From positions 1 to 64,000 of IMG/VR virus record IMGVR_UViG_3300042935_001174: a stretch of DNA of 64,000 bases; one strand, given 5' to 3'. Shown here piece by piece: positions 42,216-51,154 of the stretch. The position numbers and the translations under genes are program-made. The stretch is from a virus. How positions within the stretch are numbered: position 1 is the first letter of the stretch; each line of letters starts with the position of its first letter. The notes beneath the pieces are model-generated. The model made no database searches. It worked only from the letters and a program-made list of their open reading frames with translations, and was not told the DNA's origin.

Positions 42216-44492
42216 TCAGCCAAATTTTGGTGTTGGAATTTTTGGATCACCAAGTATGCTTGTTAATGCTTTGTCAAGGCCTGCACGTTTTACTGTGCCA
42301 ACTGCATTTGTTACCTGTTGTCCAACTGCACCAAGCTCGCCAGCTTTGGCAGTAACAAACGATGCGGCTTGACTAGCACTCTTGGCTAGATTATTAAATT
42401 CTGAAGCAATGGCTGCTGGTGCATTACCTTTACTCCAGGCTTTGGTAGCATCAAGTCCAAACTTTGTTGTACTTTGTACAAGAGCCGCTAGCTGTGCTGG
42501 ACTTTCTTTACCTGTGGCCAATCCTGAAGATTTAAGCCCTGCTAGTGCCCCTGTCATGAGTTCTTGCTGTGCCATATTTTGAATTTTATCGCTGGACAAC
42601 AACTTGCTCAAGTTACCTACACCACCTTTACCAGTCCAAACTGTTGGGCTTGCCAACACTGATTGTAGTTTAGCAGGGTCTGACAGATATTGCTGTACCG
42701 TTCCTGGCTTTAAGAAGCCCGACGACTCCAATTGCTTAGGACTCAGTCCATACTTGCCAATACCTTTTGTAGGGTCAACTGAGTCTAATTTAAGTCCTGA
42801 CGCTCCTGATGCTGATGCTAACAATCCAGTAACCTGGCTTTTATCCAAGCTACCTAGGCTGATTTCAGCAGGTGATTGACTTAGGAAGTCTGCTGAATTA
42901 ATTGGGTTTGAAATTAATTGATTGTTAGTTTCTGTTACTGTCATTTCTGCAGGAGTTTCAATATTGCCTCCGCCTGCAATGTCCGTTGTTGTTACAGCGC
43001 CAACATCACCACCAGCAACGTCTGTTGCTGTTCCATCACCGCCGCCAGCATCTCCACCTTCGCCATCAAAACTCACATCAGCAGATACCCCTGTATTGTG
43101 TGCAGACCAAGGTTCATGTGTGGGTGCTCTAGTGACAATTGTTTTAAGTTTACCCGGAGTTGACGTCCATCCTGAAGGGCCAAACGAAGTATCTGGTAGC
43201 TCGTAATCTGTAAACGGTTTTGGATTTTCCGGGGGAGAGGGTGCAGTACCACCATTTAAATCAATTGTGCCTGCTACCAATACCAAACTATCACCGGCAT
43301 CCCATCCACCTGAACTGCCATTTTTAAGCACCAGTGACCCGTCGGCAGTGATTCCAATATCAGCTTTGCTGTACATTTTGATAGCACTGGTTGACAGCAA
43401 GTCAAAGGATTTGTCACCTTCAATTTTGATTGTTCCACTTTTTACGTTGAAATTTTCCTTGGCATAGATGTTAACATCCTTGTCTGCATGAAGATTAATA
43501 GTTCCCTGTGTTCTGACGTTTACAGAATTTGTAGCGTACACATCAACTGTGCCCTCGGCCCCTAGCTCGATCCAGGCTTGACCGTTGGCATGCACAATGT
43601 AAAAACAATTGCCATCATCACTCATTGTGATTTGGTGGCCTTTGCTGGTCCGAATACGAACTAAATTATCTTTACCTTCGAGGTCTCCGTCATCCATGAC
43701 AATGCTGTGACCACCACGACGAGCAATTACTTTTAAGTCTTGTGGTCTTACTGCGCCACTTTGTAATTTTTGTTTAATATCAGATTCAGCAAGTCCACCT
43801 TGATAAATTGGTCGACCGGGAGTTGTTATACCGTAGGCGCTTGACGGGCTTTCTCTCTGGCTATTGCTATTGATTGGTCCACGTACGGTATCATTAATTA
43901 ATCCCTGTTGTAGCATTTCTGCGGCAACAACCGAGTGTACTGGCTTGGCTTGATCAAAGAATCGTGGATTTTCAGAAATTTTTAAATTGGTATTGTTGAT
44001 TTCTGTTACTGGTAACTGTGTAGCTGATCCAAGCAAAGCTTTCTGACTGTCTGACAATTGAAATTTTTTACTAGAGCCAATTGCTGGTAGCATGTGAGTA
44101 ATTCCTTCTTCAGGAACACACCCAATATAATATCCTTGGTTTGGATCGCCAGCGACAAATATACAAATAACTCTGGTACCAACGTCAGGAGGAGTAAACC
44201 ACATGCCATAACTTTGTTGATTGCCAGTAAATGTTCCAGTTCCAACATTAGTTCCTGTGTGAGGAGTAACTCCGTAAAATGGCGGAACATAACTTACAGT
44301 ACGCCAAAGACTTTTATCTTTAGGGTTACTTCCGCCAAACTGTTCAATATAAACTTGCAGTCGTCCTGACCTGGTGGGGTCAACGTTGTTCATAATCCTG
44401 CCAATGTACGGCCCAAACTCAGTAGGGGTGCCTCCGCGATCAAACTTATAGCCGGCACCGCGGCCTTTGGTACGTTGAATATTATCAGCCAT
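42216..44492 (-). CDS. 5: Baseplate hub spike protein, gp5-like
   Basis: A 758-aa protein. The N-terminal OB-fold resembles T4 gp5/VgrG: YIGRIMNNVDPTRSGRLQVY, LWRTVSYVPPFYG and MWFTPPDVGTRVICIFVAGD. Residues about 260-400 are short valine/isoleucine repeats (TVDVYATNSVNVRTQGTINL, KDVNIYAKENFNV, TIKIEGDKSF, AIKMYSKADIGI), the pattern of the triple-stranded beta-helix that forms the membrane-piercing spike. A Gly/Asp/Ala-rich linker leads to a helical C-terminal part with GKYGLSPKQLESSGFLKPG. No T4-lysozyme-like catalytic domain is obvious between OB-fold and needle, unlike T4 gp5. Gene order gp53, 977-aa protein, gp5, gp25, gp6 supports the assignment. Confidence 0.86.
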   Translation of the reverse strand: MADNIQRTKGRGAGYKFDRGGTPTEFGPYIGRIMNNVDPTRSGRLQVYIEQFGGSNPKDKSLWRTVSYVPPFYGVTPHTGTNVGTGTFTGNQQSYGMWFTPPDVGTRVICIFVAGDPNQGYYIGCVPEEGITHMLPAIGSSKKFQLSDSQKALLGSATQLPVTEINNTNLKISENPRFFDQAKPVHSVVAAEMLQQGLINDTVRGPINSNSQRESPSSAYGITTPGRPIYQGGLAESDIKQKLQSGAVRPQDLKVIARRGGHSIVMDDGDLEGKDNLVRIRTSKGHQITMSDDGNCFYIVHANGQAWIELGAEGTVDVYATNSVNVRTQGTINLHADKDVNIYAKENFNVKSGTIKIEGDKSFDLLSTSAIKMYSKADIGITADGSLVLKNGSSGGWDAGDSLVLVAGTIDLNGGTAPSPPENPKPFTDYELPDTSFGPSGWTSTPGKLKTIVTRAPTHEPWSAHNTGVSADVSFDGEGGDAGGGDGTATDVAGGDVGAVTTTDIAGGGNIETPAEMTVTETNNQLISNPINSADFLSQSPAEISLGSLDKSQVTGLLASASGASGLKLDSVDPTKGIGKYGLSPKQLESSGFLKPGTVQQYLSDPAKLQSVLASPTVWTGKGGVGNLSKLLSSDKIQNMAQQELMTGALAGLKSSGLATGKESPAQLAALVQSTTKFGLDATKAWSKGNAPAAIASEFNNLAKSASQAASFVTAKAGELGAVGQQVTNAVGTVKRAGLDKALTSILGDPKIPTPKFG

Positions 44493-47425
44493 TAGTACTC
44501 TCTATCCATAATTTGTGACGGTTCTTCTGTGACATTTCCGTCTTCTTCCTCAGCTTGAAAATCCTGAGGTACGCCCACATCTTCGCCTCCCGAGTCCGGT
44601 GGCTCATCTGCTTCAGCATAATCGGGTTCTTGGTCATCGTAATATTCACTGCCGGTGTCCAATTCATCTCCGGCGGTGTCATCACTTATCGATTCATTGT
44701 AAGTGTCATCATACTCCTCAGCTGAGTTGTCAACCTCTTCAGAGTTTGCGCCAGACATACTTCTTGTACGAGATGTGCCTGCTGATGTAGATCTTGCCTG
44801 CTGGTTTGACTCAGCGTTTTGGTCAGCAATCTGTTGTGCCAAATTGTCTGGCACAGGAAATGTAACTAGTACACCTTCTAAGTCTTGTGTGAAACGGCCT
44901 CGGCTAAAGTTACTGACAATTTTAACTGCTTTGTAAACATAACTGTGTCTTGCATCTCCAGCTCGTCCAATACTGCGATTTGCATTGTAGTTCTGTGTGC
45001 CAGGGTCCATTATACCTGTGTTCATATTATAGTCAACTGGCTTGTTAAACGAAACTTCAAACAATGCTTCTTGACTCTCTGTATTGATAGTTCCATCAGG
45101 TAAGAAAGGTCCGTAGTTGAATCTTAAGCCAGCAACACCCGACCATAATTCTCCTTGTTGAATCCATGCTGGATCTCCAACAATGGTCAATCGTGCTCTG
45201 CTTAGGTCGGCTGGACTATACAAGTAATCGGCAGCGTTGGCGCCTGGTTCATTCACACGACCTTCAATGCCCTGATCAGTCTGATTGCTTCGAGGCTGGA
45301 ATGCACGTTTTTCGTATTCACGATAATCAACTAATCTAGTGGGTGGTTTTTGTTTAGTGTTAGAAACAATGTAATAGAGATAGTTGTAGTCTTGATTAAA
45401 ATCTAGTATTTCGTTGTTCTCGCCGGTAAACCAATAGCTATATTTTTTGTGTGTTCCTTTAAATGCACTATTCGGAAAGTAATCACTTTTAACATCGCTG
45501 ACAGCATAAGGGCTCAACTGATAGGTAATCTTATATGCATAGTCTCTGCGCTTTTCGTCATACTTGATAGGAGTTGCTTCTAAACCAATTCGGTACCAGC
45601 CCATGATCTTGCCCGGAACACCTTGTGGTTTTTCTTTGTCTGTAACTGGGTCGATAATTTTAATCTGTTGGTCTGTGATGTAACTGCTGGTTCTTGTTAC
45701 TTCATCTATGAACTGCACAATACTTTTACCTGCTAGAATACTAGTTGTTTTTCCAGTGGTATTCATGCTTTGTTTTTCTCCTAGCCCCTGTTGATCAGCA
45801 CTGGTTGCCTGTATCATAGGAGTGTTCTTTTTATTGGTCTGGCCAGGAGGAACAACTTTAGCACTTTCTAAAATTGAATTAGTGATTATAATTTCGTACT
45901 GGTCAGGAACATTAAAAATTCCTTTTTTAACTTTTTCTTGTTCGTATTTGTTTAATGCATTGACTAGACCAGACACAATAGTCGGGTTAGGCGCGGCACT
46001 GGCTTTTGGCGGAGCTGAATTTTGAGTTGGGCTTGTACCAGCATCCACTGTGCTAGTTCCTTCGACTCCGTTTTCTCCTACTACCATTACACCTTCTTCG
46101 GGCTGTGCTTGAGGTAACCCGGCTGTGCTTCCACGGCCAGCACCGGCAGAATATTGAGGGCCAGTGTCTGACCTTGGTTCCCTACCATTGGTGCCGCCTG
46201 TTTGATTTATAGTCGAGAAGTTGGCATTGCCAACCAACAGTTCTTTTAAAGAGGTTGACGTTAATTCAACATTATAAGGGATTACTCCACGGGCTTGACC
46301 TGAAGCAATTAAATTTTGTGGGCAAACTGCTTCGCACTCATATTCAGTTAACTTGTTGGCAATACGAAATTTGATCCCGGTAAATTGAAAAGGTATAAAC
46401 TTTTCAATGATAGCATTAGAATCACTGTATCCATCTGGACTCTTGGTACCCGACCCTTTGACTAGTGTTCCGTTACTGTCATATCCATAAAAACGAATTA
46501 CCATTAAAAAGTTTTGTGCTGAATAGTTTTGTTTGCCGCCAGTCTTTTTTCCAACATACTGTTGAGTTGCCGCATATAAATTGTCTAGTAAACTGATGCC
46601 ATTGGGTTCAACAATTTTAAATGTCATCTTGGTAGTGTTGTGTGCAGAATTGGTGCCTTTGCCATTTAATACACCTTCAAGTTTTACATCTTCAATATAA
46701 AAATCCAAAGGAAAAAATTGATTTCTGCCCAGTGATGCCTGTTGAGGATTTAACAATGCACTGGTCATTTCTTCAACGTCAAACGACAGCGGAACACTTG
46801 ATGTAGTGGTAAGTCCCGATGACACAGGTGCTCCTCCACTTTGCATCAGTAGTTGATTGCCGGGAACTGTTTTGCGCTTTGTGCGCACCATATTTTTAAA
46901 CTCTTCAGGACCTAGAATATACATGCTGATACTGTAAGTGTAAGAAACAAACTTACTGAGTTCGTTGGGCTTGGGTGTAATTTTATTGGCACCAAACAAA
47001 TTGTTTAGTGTTGCTCGTGTGGGGTTTGTTTGGTCGTCACCGGCAGCAAATGGTCCCAATGATCTTGACGGTATTGGTCGACCTGCCATGTCCTCAGCAA
47101 GTGTGCCATTGGCTGCTTCCTCGTTGTTTTCACCTTGTAGCCCTTCTTCAGGCATGGACGGTTCAGCAGTGGGAGGAGGTATAGTTTGAGTGTCGCTTAT
47201 TTCTCTGGTTTCAGCGTCGGTACCAAAGTCTGCGTCTTCATTGTAACTGTCAGCATTGGTATCTGTTAGATCTTCCGGTCCCGGAACAATTTCCCCTTCG
47301 TCATTTAAGTAACTGACAGTTGTGTCGGGCTGTATGAAATTGGCACCATCGTCTTGTGCAATCTGTGCATTAATAATAATTTGCCCGGCGCTGTCCGGAC
47401 CGTCATCTGGTGGTATAGTTGCCAT
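44492..47425 (-). CDS. Large tail/baseplate protein, possible hub partner of gp5
   Basis: A 977-aa protein. The first about 140 residues are acidic and disordered (DDGP, EDLTDTNADSYNEDADF). Residues about 150-400 are an ordered domain: KFVSYTYSISMYILGPEEFK, FFPLDFYIEDVKLEGVLNGK and FIPFQFTGIKFRIANKLTEY. After a second linker comes another domain (NVPDQYEIIITNSILESAKV, KIMGWYRIGLEATPIKYDEK, GVAGLRFNYGPFLPDG). The C-terminal 100 residues are again acidic (EEVDNSAEEYDDTYNE). Its place next to the spike gene, with a one-base overlap, suggests a gp27-like hub role, but I see no clear gp27 motif. The acidic tails at both ends are unusual for a hub protein. Confidence 0.7.
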   Translation of the reverse strand: MATIPPDDGPDSAGQIIINAQIAQDDGANFIQPDTTVSYLNDEGEIVPGPEDLTDTNADSYNEDADFGTDAETREISDTQTIPPPTAEPSMPEEGLQGENNEEAANGTLAEDMAGRPIPSRSLGPFAAGDDQTNPTRATLNNLFGANKITPKPNELSKFVSYTYSISMYILGPEEFKNMVRTKRKTVPGNQLLMQSGGAPVSSGLTTTSSVPLSFDVEEMTSALLNPQQASLGRNQFFPLDFYIEDVKLEGVLNGKGTNSAHNTTKMTFKIVEPNGISLLDNLYAATQQYVGKKTGGKQNYSAQNFLMVIRFYGYDSNGTLVKGSGTKSPDGYSDSNAIIEKFIPFQFTGIKFRIANKLTEYECEAVCPQNLIASGQARGVIPYNVELTSTSLKELLVGNANFSTINQTGGTNGREPRSDTGPQYSAGAGRGSTAGLPQAQPEEGVMVVGENGVEGTSTVDAGTSPTQNSAPPKASAAPNPTIVSGLVNALNKYEQEKVKKGIFNVPDQYEIIITNSILESAKVVPPGQTNKKNTPMIQATSADQQGLGEKQSMNTTGKTTSILAGKSIVQFIDEVTRTSSYITDQQIKIIDPVTDKEKPQGVPGKIMGWYRIGLEATPIKYDEKRRDYAYKITYQLSPYAVSDVKSDYFPNSAFKGTHKKYSYWFTGENNEILDFNQDYNYLYYIVSNTKQKPPTRLVDYREYEKRAFQPRSNQTDQGIEGRVNEPGANAADYLYSPADLSRARLTIVGDPAWIQQGELWSGVAGLRFNYGPFLPDGTINTESQEALFEVSFNKPVDYNMNTGIMDPGTQNYNANRSIGRAGDARHSYVYKAVKIVSNFSRGRFTQDLEGVLVTFPVPDNLAQQIADQNAESNQQARSTSAGTSRTRSMSGANSEEVDNSAEEYDDTYNESISDDTAGDELDTGSEYYDDQEPDYAEADEPPDSGGEDVGVPQDFQAEEEDGNVTEEPSQIMDREY

Positions 47426-47725
47426 TTAAAATCCTAGTGCGGCACGTAAGGTAGTAATTTTAGGAACGTAAATCTTTTTTCCTGCTTCAAAGTCCCAGGG
47501 TGGTGCTTGTAGTGTGTTTGGGTTACGTTGATAGAATACCCACCAAAGGCCGGCGTTTTCATACAAGTCAAAGGCCAGCAAATCTGGTCTGTACTGGTAC
47601 GTTTGATTTATGCGAAATAGTTTGTCGTCATTTTCTTTTGGCAATGATCTATTGACCATCATGTCCAAATAGAATTGCGTATACTTTGTGTTAAAGTACG
47701 GACTGGTTGAGTCGTAAACAGCCAT
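47426..47725 (-). CDS. 53: Baseplate wedge protein gp53-like (LysM-like)
   Basis: A 99-aa protein; T4 gp53 is 196 aa, so this is the short form. NQTYQYRPDLLAFDLYENAG followed by LWWVFYQRNPNTLQAPPWDF is the conserved core of gp53/LysM-like wedge proteins, and KKIYVPKITTLRAALGF fits the terminal strand. Gp53 clamps neighbouring wedges around the hub. It overlaps the gp48/54-like gene by one base and abuts the 977-aa gene. Confidence 0.82.
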   Translation of the reverse strand: MAVYDSTSPYFNTKYTQFYLDMMVNRSLPKENDDKLFRINQTYQYRPDLLAFDLYENAGLWWVFYQRNPNTLQAPPWDFEAGKKIYVPKITTLRAALGF

Positions 47726-49107
47726 TACCAGAATCCTCCTTTTAGTAGATCGCCATTGGCAAATTGTTTGAGACTAAACTGTTTACTAACTTGTTCTCTA
47801 CTCTGCATTGGCAATAGCGTGAGGCTTAGGTCAATTTTAGTAGGAACATACGTTGGTCTATCTGTGCCCAATGTTGCTGGTGCCGGAGGACTAAACAATC
47901 CGCCCTTGCTCAATCCAGCAGTGGTCAATCTCTGCCAGGCTGATGAAAATGGGTTTGTTGGCAGGTTTTGTCTGTCTCTGCGAAACTGTAAATCAGTGCC
48001 GTTGATGTTTGTACTTCCTGCACGAATGTAGTCAACATCTGTGGGTAAATTATATGTAAACTGACTGACCACGCAAGGTGCTAGGTTAAATTGGTATTGG
48101 CCCAGACCTTGTAGATATACCAGTGGGGGAGGTGCACCTCGTTCAGCATCTTGACCATAGAACATTTTGGTAACACTACGGAAAAAATGTATCACTGCCA
48201 GCAGGTAATTTGCTTCGTAGGTGTCTTGTGCTGTGAATGTTGCTTGTATAGCGATCTCGCCAACGTAGCTGTTTTGATAAAAGTATCCGCGATAGTTGCT
48301 GTGTGTCAAATCGTAAGTTGAATAGTTGGCCTGGTAGTTGGTGTTGATCTGTGGAGTGTAAGGAAATACTACTCCGTCTGTGATTGCCAATGGCTGTAAT
48401 ATTCCTGGTTCTTCTGCTTTGTACAAATAATTTGCAGACGGTGCCAGGCGAAGTTTTACACGCCAGTCACCATCGTTGGCCTGTTTTCTTTGGGCCTGTA
48501 GTGTTGCTTGTTTTTGCGCAAGAGCTCGTGTGGCATACTCACGCTCGCCATCAGCCTGGTCGGCACCTTCGTCTCTGGCTCTTTCTATTTCAGCATCCAC
48601 ATCAATGCCGGCATTGAAAATTTCAGCATCAACTTCTTCTGGAGACAACAATGGTGGTTCTTGCAAGTCATTTTCATTGGCTGCAATTTGTTCATCAATA
48701 CCGGCAAATTCATCCACATCTTCTGGTTCAAAGTTGTCAACACCTTCGTCCCTGGCTCTTTCTATTTCGGCATCTACATCAATGCCGGCATTGAAAATTT
48801 CTTCGTCGACTTCTTCTGGAGACAACAATGGTGGTTCTTGCAAGTCATTTTCATTGGCTGCAATTTGTTCATCAATACCGGCAAATTCATCCACTGGCTG
48901 AGGATCCGCTTCAAATTCAGCAATTTCAAAAAATGATTGGTCAGGCGAATTGTCGCTGGTATTTGGAATAACAATCGGTTCTTCGTTGTTAATTTGTAAA
49001 TTTATACCGCCAATAGGAACTGTAGTCCCACTGCCTTGTGCAGTAAGCGATGTATATTCAGCATTGGTGACAAATTGTAATCGACCGTCAATTAATATGT
49101 AAGGCAT
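47725..49107 (-). CDS. Baseplate-tail tube junction protein, gp48/gp54-like
   Basis: A 460-aa protein. The C-terminal 250 residues read like the T4 gp48/gp54 family of tube-initiating baseplate proteins: DWRVKLRLAPSANYLY, VVFPYTPQINTNYQANYSTY, YEANYLLAVIHFFRSVTKMF, APCVVSQFTYNLPTDVDYIR and LSLTLLPMQSREQVSKQFSL. The N-terminal part is an insertion of two 59-residue acidic repeats (about residues 71-189), each with DEFAGIDEQIAANENDLQEP and FNAGIDVDAEIERARDEG. I cannot decide between gp48 and gp54. Its start lies 113 nt from the divergent gp55 gene. Leader DNA carries GTAAATA (49128-49134 region), a possible weak late box, and AAGGATAAAG as ribosome site. Confidence 0.78.
   Translation of the reverse strand: MPYILIDGRLQFVTNAEYTSLTAQGSGTTVPIGGINLQINNEEPIVIPNTSDNSPDQSFFEIAEFEADPQPVDEFAGIDEQIAANENDLQEPPLLSPEEVDEEIFNAGIDVDAEIERARDEGVDNFEPEDVDEFAGIDEQIAANENDLQEPPLLSPEEVDAEIFNAGIDVDAEIERARDEGADQADGEREYATRALAQKQATLQAQRKQANDGDWRVKLRLAPSANYLYKAEEPGILQPLAITDGVVFPYTPQINTNYQANYSTYDLTHSNYRGYFYQNSYVGEIAIQATFTAQDTYEANYLLAVIHFFRSVTKMFYGQDAERGAPPPLVYLQGLGQYQFNLAPCVVSQFTYNLPTDVDYIRAGSTNINGTDLQFRRDRQNLPTNPFSSAWQRLTTAGLSKGGLFSPPAPATLGTDRPTYVPTKIDLSLTLLPMQSREQVSKQFSLKQFANGDLLKGGFW
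48564..48894. repeat. Two tandem 154-bp direct repeats (177-bp period) inside the gp48/54-like gene
   Basis: Copies at 48564-48717 and 48741-48894 are nearly identical (differences by eye at fewer than ten positions), separated by 23 bp. They stay in frame (177 bp = 59 codons) and encode acidic helical repeats. Near-identity at the DNA level implies recent duplication or gene conversion. Confidence 0.9.
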
Positions 49108-49165
49108 ATCTTTATCCTTGTACCTTATTTACCGTAAATAAAAACGGCATAGTTAAAGATAAAGG

Positions 49166-49193
49166 TTGACAAGCGTTGTAAATATGCTACAAT
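49166..49193 (+). promoter_or_regulatory. Sigma70-like promoter for gp55
   Basis: TTGACA (49166-49171), a 16-nt spacer and TACAAT (49188-49193) lie 26 nt before the gp55 ATG, with an AGGAGG ribosome site at 49203-49208. A perfect -35 and 5/6 -10 suggest recognition by the host housekeeping sigma factor. That fits a gene needed before late transcription begins. Confidence 0.78.
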
Positions 49194-49219
49194 ACGTGAC
49201 TTAGGAGGCACATTAGCGA

Positions 49220-50125
49220 ATGTCATTATTACCAACACCACCAAAAAAAGTCAATTATCTCAACAACAGAGATATTTTGAAAGAAATTCATTTGAGTAAG
49301 AATACATATTGTTCGTTTTTAGATCCTGTAAACGATCATCAATATGATATTATCTTGCCCAGCGTTAGCAAAATTAATCAAAAAACCATTGTCGACGCAA
49401 GACGCAATCGTGCTGACCGTATTAAACGTGAAACTGGCGTGGTCATTGATCAAAAGAAAATCCCCAATACCGATCTTGTATTCAGAATCACCTGTTGGGA
49501 ACACATACCAATGGCTCCTAAAAAGATTCCAAAAAGCCAGCAAAAAAAGCGCAAGCTTGAAGATATTTTAGATTTAGAAGAAGACGTGGTTGACTCTGTG
49601 CTTGATGAAATTGCAGAAGTTATTGAGCCTGTTGGTGACCCAACACACGTTCGTGTTAATTTTCCACCATTCTGGCATTATCGACTCACAGACCAAAAAG
49701 TACCTTACGTTGTGGGTCGAAGTCACTGGAAGGGAGATTTCGAAACTGGAGAATACAGTCGAGATCACGGTACTATGACTCGTAAGCTGGCCACAATGTT
49801 TATGAAGTTATGTGAAAGATATGCTACAAGGAGCAACTGGCGTGGATACACCTACAACGAAGAAATGCGGGGACAAGCCTTGCTACAACTCAGTCAAATC
49901 GGATTGCAATTCGACGAATCAAAATCGCAGAACCCTTTTGCGTATTATACTGCCGCTATCACTAATAGCTTTACTCGTGTCTTGAATATTGAGAAAAAGA
50001 TGCAGAACATCCGTGATGATATTTTAGAAATTAACGGACTCAATCCATCCTGGACTCGACAAAATTCTGGCAAGGCTGGCATGGCTGCATTATCCGGACC
50101 GGTTGTATCTAGCTTGGATGAGTAG
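49220..50125 (+). CDS. 55: Late-transcription sigma factor gp55
   Basis: A 301-aa protein with a T4 gp55-like C-terminal section: RYATRSNWRGYTYNEEMRGQ, LLQLSQIGLQFDESKSQNPF and AYYTAAITNSFTRVLNIEKK correspond to the sigma region-2 core of gp55 (T4: KSNNPFAYFT). Gp55 replaces the host sigma on RNA polymerase and directs it to TATAAATA late promoters, which occur in this window. T4 gp55 is 185 aa; here about 110 residues of N-terminal sequence (YCSFLDPVNDHQYDIILPSV, KKIPKSQQKKRKLEDILDLE) are added. It has its own promoter and ribosome site and is followed after 12 nt by gp47. Confidence 0.93.
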   Translation: MSLLPTPPKKVNYLNNRDILKEIHLSKNTYCSFLDPVNDHQYDIILPSVSKINQKTIVDARRNRADRIKRETGVVIDQKKIPNTDLVFRITCWEHIPMAPKKIPKSQQKKRKLEDILDLEEDVVDSVLDEIAEVIEPVGDPTHVRVNFPPFWHYRLTDQKVPYVVGRSHWKGDFETGEYSRDHGTMTRKLATMFMKLCERYATRSNWRGYTYNEEMRGQALLQLSQIGLQFDESKSQNPFAYYTAAITNSFTRVLNIEKKMQNIRDDILEINGLNPSWTRQNSGKAGMAALSGPVVSSLDE

Positions 50126-50131
50126 TATAAT
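50103..50131 (+). promoter_or_regulatory. Possible promoter for gp47 with -10 next to the start codon
   Basis: TTGTAT (50103-50108), a 17-nt spacer and TATAAT (50126-50131), ending 6 nt before the gp47 ATG. The box spans the gp55 stop codon. If used, the mRNA would be leaderless. The -35 is weak (3/6) and there is no ribosome site upstream of gp47. Confidence 0.4.
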
Positions 50132-50137
50132 CAATAG

Positions 50138-51154
50138 ATGACTAATCTATTTCGTAAAACGGCTATTTGTACTGACATTCATTTTGGACTAAAGTCAAAT
50201 AGCCTGGCACACAACCAAGACTGTGAAAATTTTATTGACTGGTTTATTGCCAAGGCCAAAGAGCAGGGCTGTGAAACTGGCATGTTCCTTGGCGACTGGC
50301 ATCATCATAGAGCCAGCATTAATCTACAGACCTTGAACTTTAGTCTGCGAGCGTTGGAAAAACTGTCTAAAGCATTTGATCAGTTTTATTTTATTCCTGG
50401 CAATCACGACCTGTACTACAGAGACAAGCGTGATATTCACGGTGCCGAATGGGCCAAACATCTACCCAACATACAGATTGTCAACGATTGGTTCAAGCAA
50501 GGCGATGTAGTTATTGCTCCCTGGTTGGTGGGAGACGATCACAAGCGCATTTCAAAACTGTCAGCTAAATATGTTTTCGGACATTTTGAATTACCACATT
50601 TTAAAATGAATGCCATGGTAGAGATGCCGGATCATGGCGAACTACAAGCAGAGCACTTTACAGGTGTTGAAGAAGTGTATAGCGGTCACTTTCACCTAAG
50701 ACAAAAAAGACAAAACATCAATTACATTGGCAATTGTTTCCCACATAATTTTGCCGATGCTGGAGACGACAAACGTGGATGTGCTATTTTAGAATGGGGG
50801 AAACCTGTAGAATATCACGCATGGCAGGACCAACCAAGATACCGTGTTCACAAACTCAGCGAACTGCTAGATGAAAATAACAAATTGCTCGGCGACAACA
50901 TGCATGTTCGAATTCAACTTGATATTGATATCAGCTACGAAGAAGCCAACTTCATCAAAGAAACGTTCATGCAAAAACATGCCATTAGAGAAATTGGCCT
51001 AATTACAGTTAAAAATCAAGATTTAACTTTGGATTTAGCACCAGGTGAAATTAAATTTGAAAGTGTTGATCAAATTGTCACACAACAGATCACAGACATT
51101 GAATCAGAATTTTACGATTCAAAATTACTGTTGAACATTTACCAGAGTCTATAA
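50138..51154 (+). CDS. 47: Recombination nuclease subunit gp47 (SbcD/Mre11-like)
   Basis: A 338-aa protein, the same size as T4 gp47 (339 aa). The calcineurin-like metallophosphatase motifs are in order: CTDIHFGLK (DxH), FLGDWHHHR (GDxHH), FIPGNHDLYY (GNHD), VFGHFELPHF (GH) and YSGHFHLRQK (GHxH). Gp47 pairs with gp46 to resect DNA ends for recombination-dependent replication and to degrade host DNA. In T4 the two genes are neighbours; here a 1.5-kb ANL-like gene separates them. The stop shares one base with that gene's ATG (TAATG), so the insertion is translationally coupled. Confidence 0.96.
   Translation: MTNLFRKTAICTDIHFGLKSNSLAHNQDCENFIDWFIAKAKEQGCETGMFLGDWHHHRASINLQTLNFSLRALEKLSKAFDQFYFIPGNHDLYYRDKRDIHGAEWAKHLPNIQIVNDWFKQGDVVIAPWLVGDDHKRISKLSAKYVFGHFELPHFKMNAMVEMPDHGELQAEHFTGVEEVYSGHFHLRQKRQNINYIGNCFPHNFADAGDDKRGCAILEWGKPVEYHAWQDQPRYRVHKLSELLDENNKLLGDNMHVRIQLDIDISYEEANFIKETFMQKHAIREIGLITVKNQDLTLDLAPGEIKFESVDQIVTQQITDIESEFYDSKLLLNIYQSL

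Noticed and set aside
42918-43206. Long Ser/Pro/Ala-rich frames opposite the gp5-like gene
   Set aside because: They are antisense to the Gly/Asp/Ala-rich linker of gp5; low-complexity DNA gives open frames on both strands.
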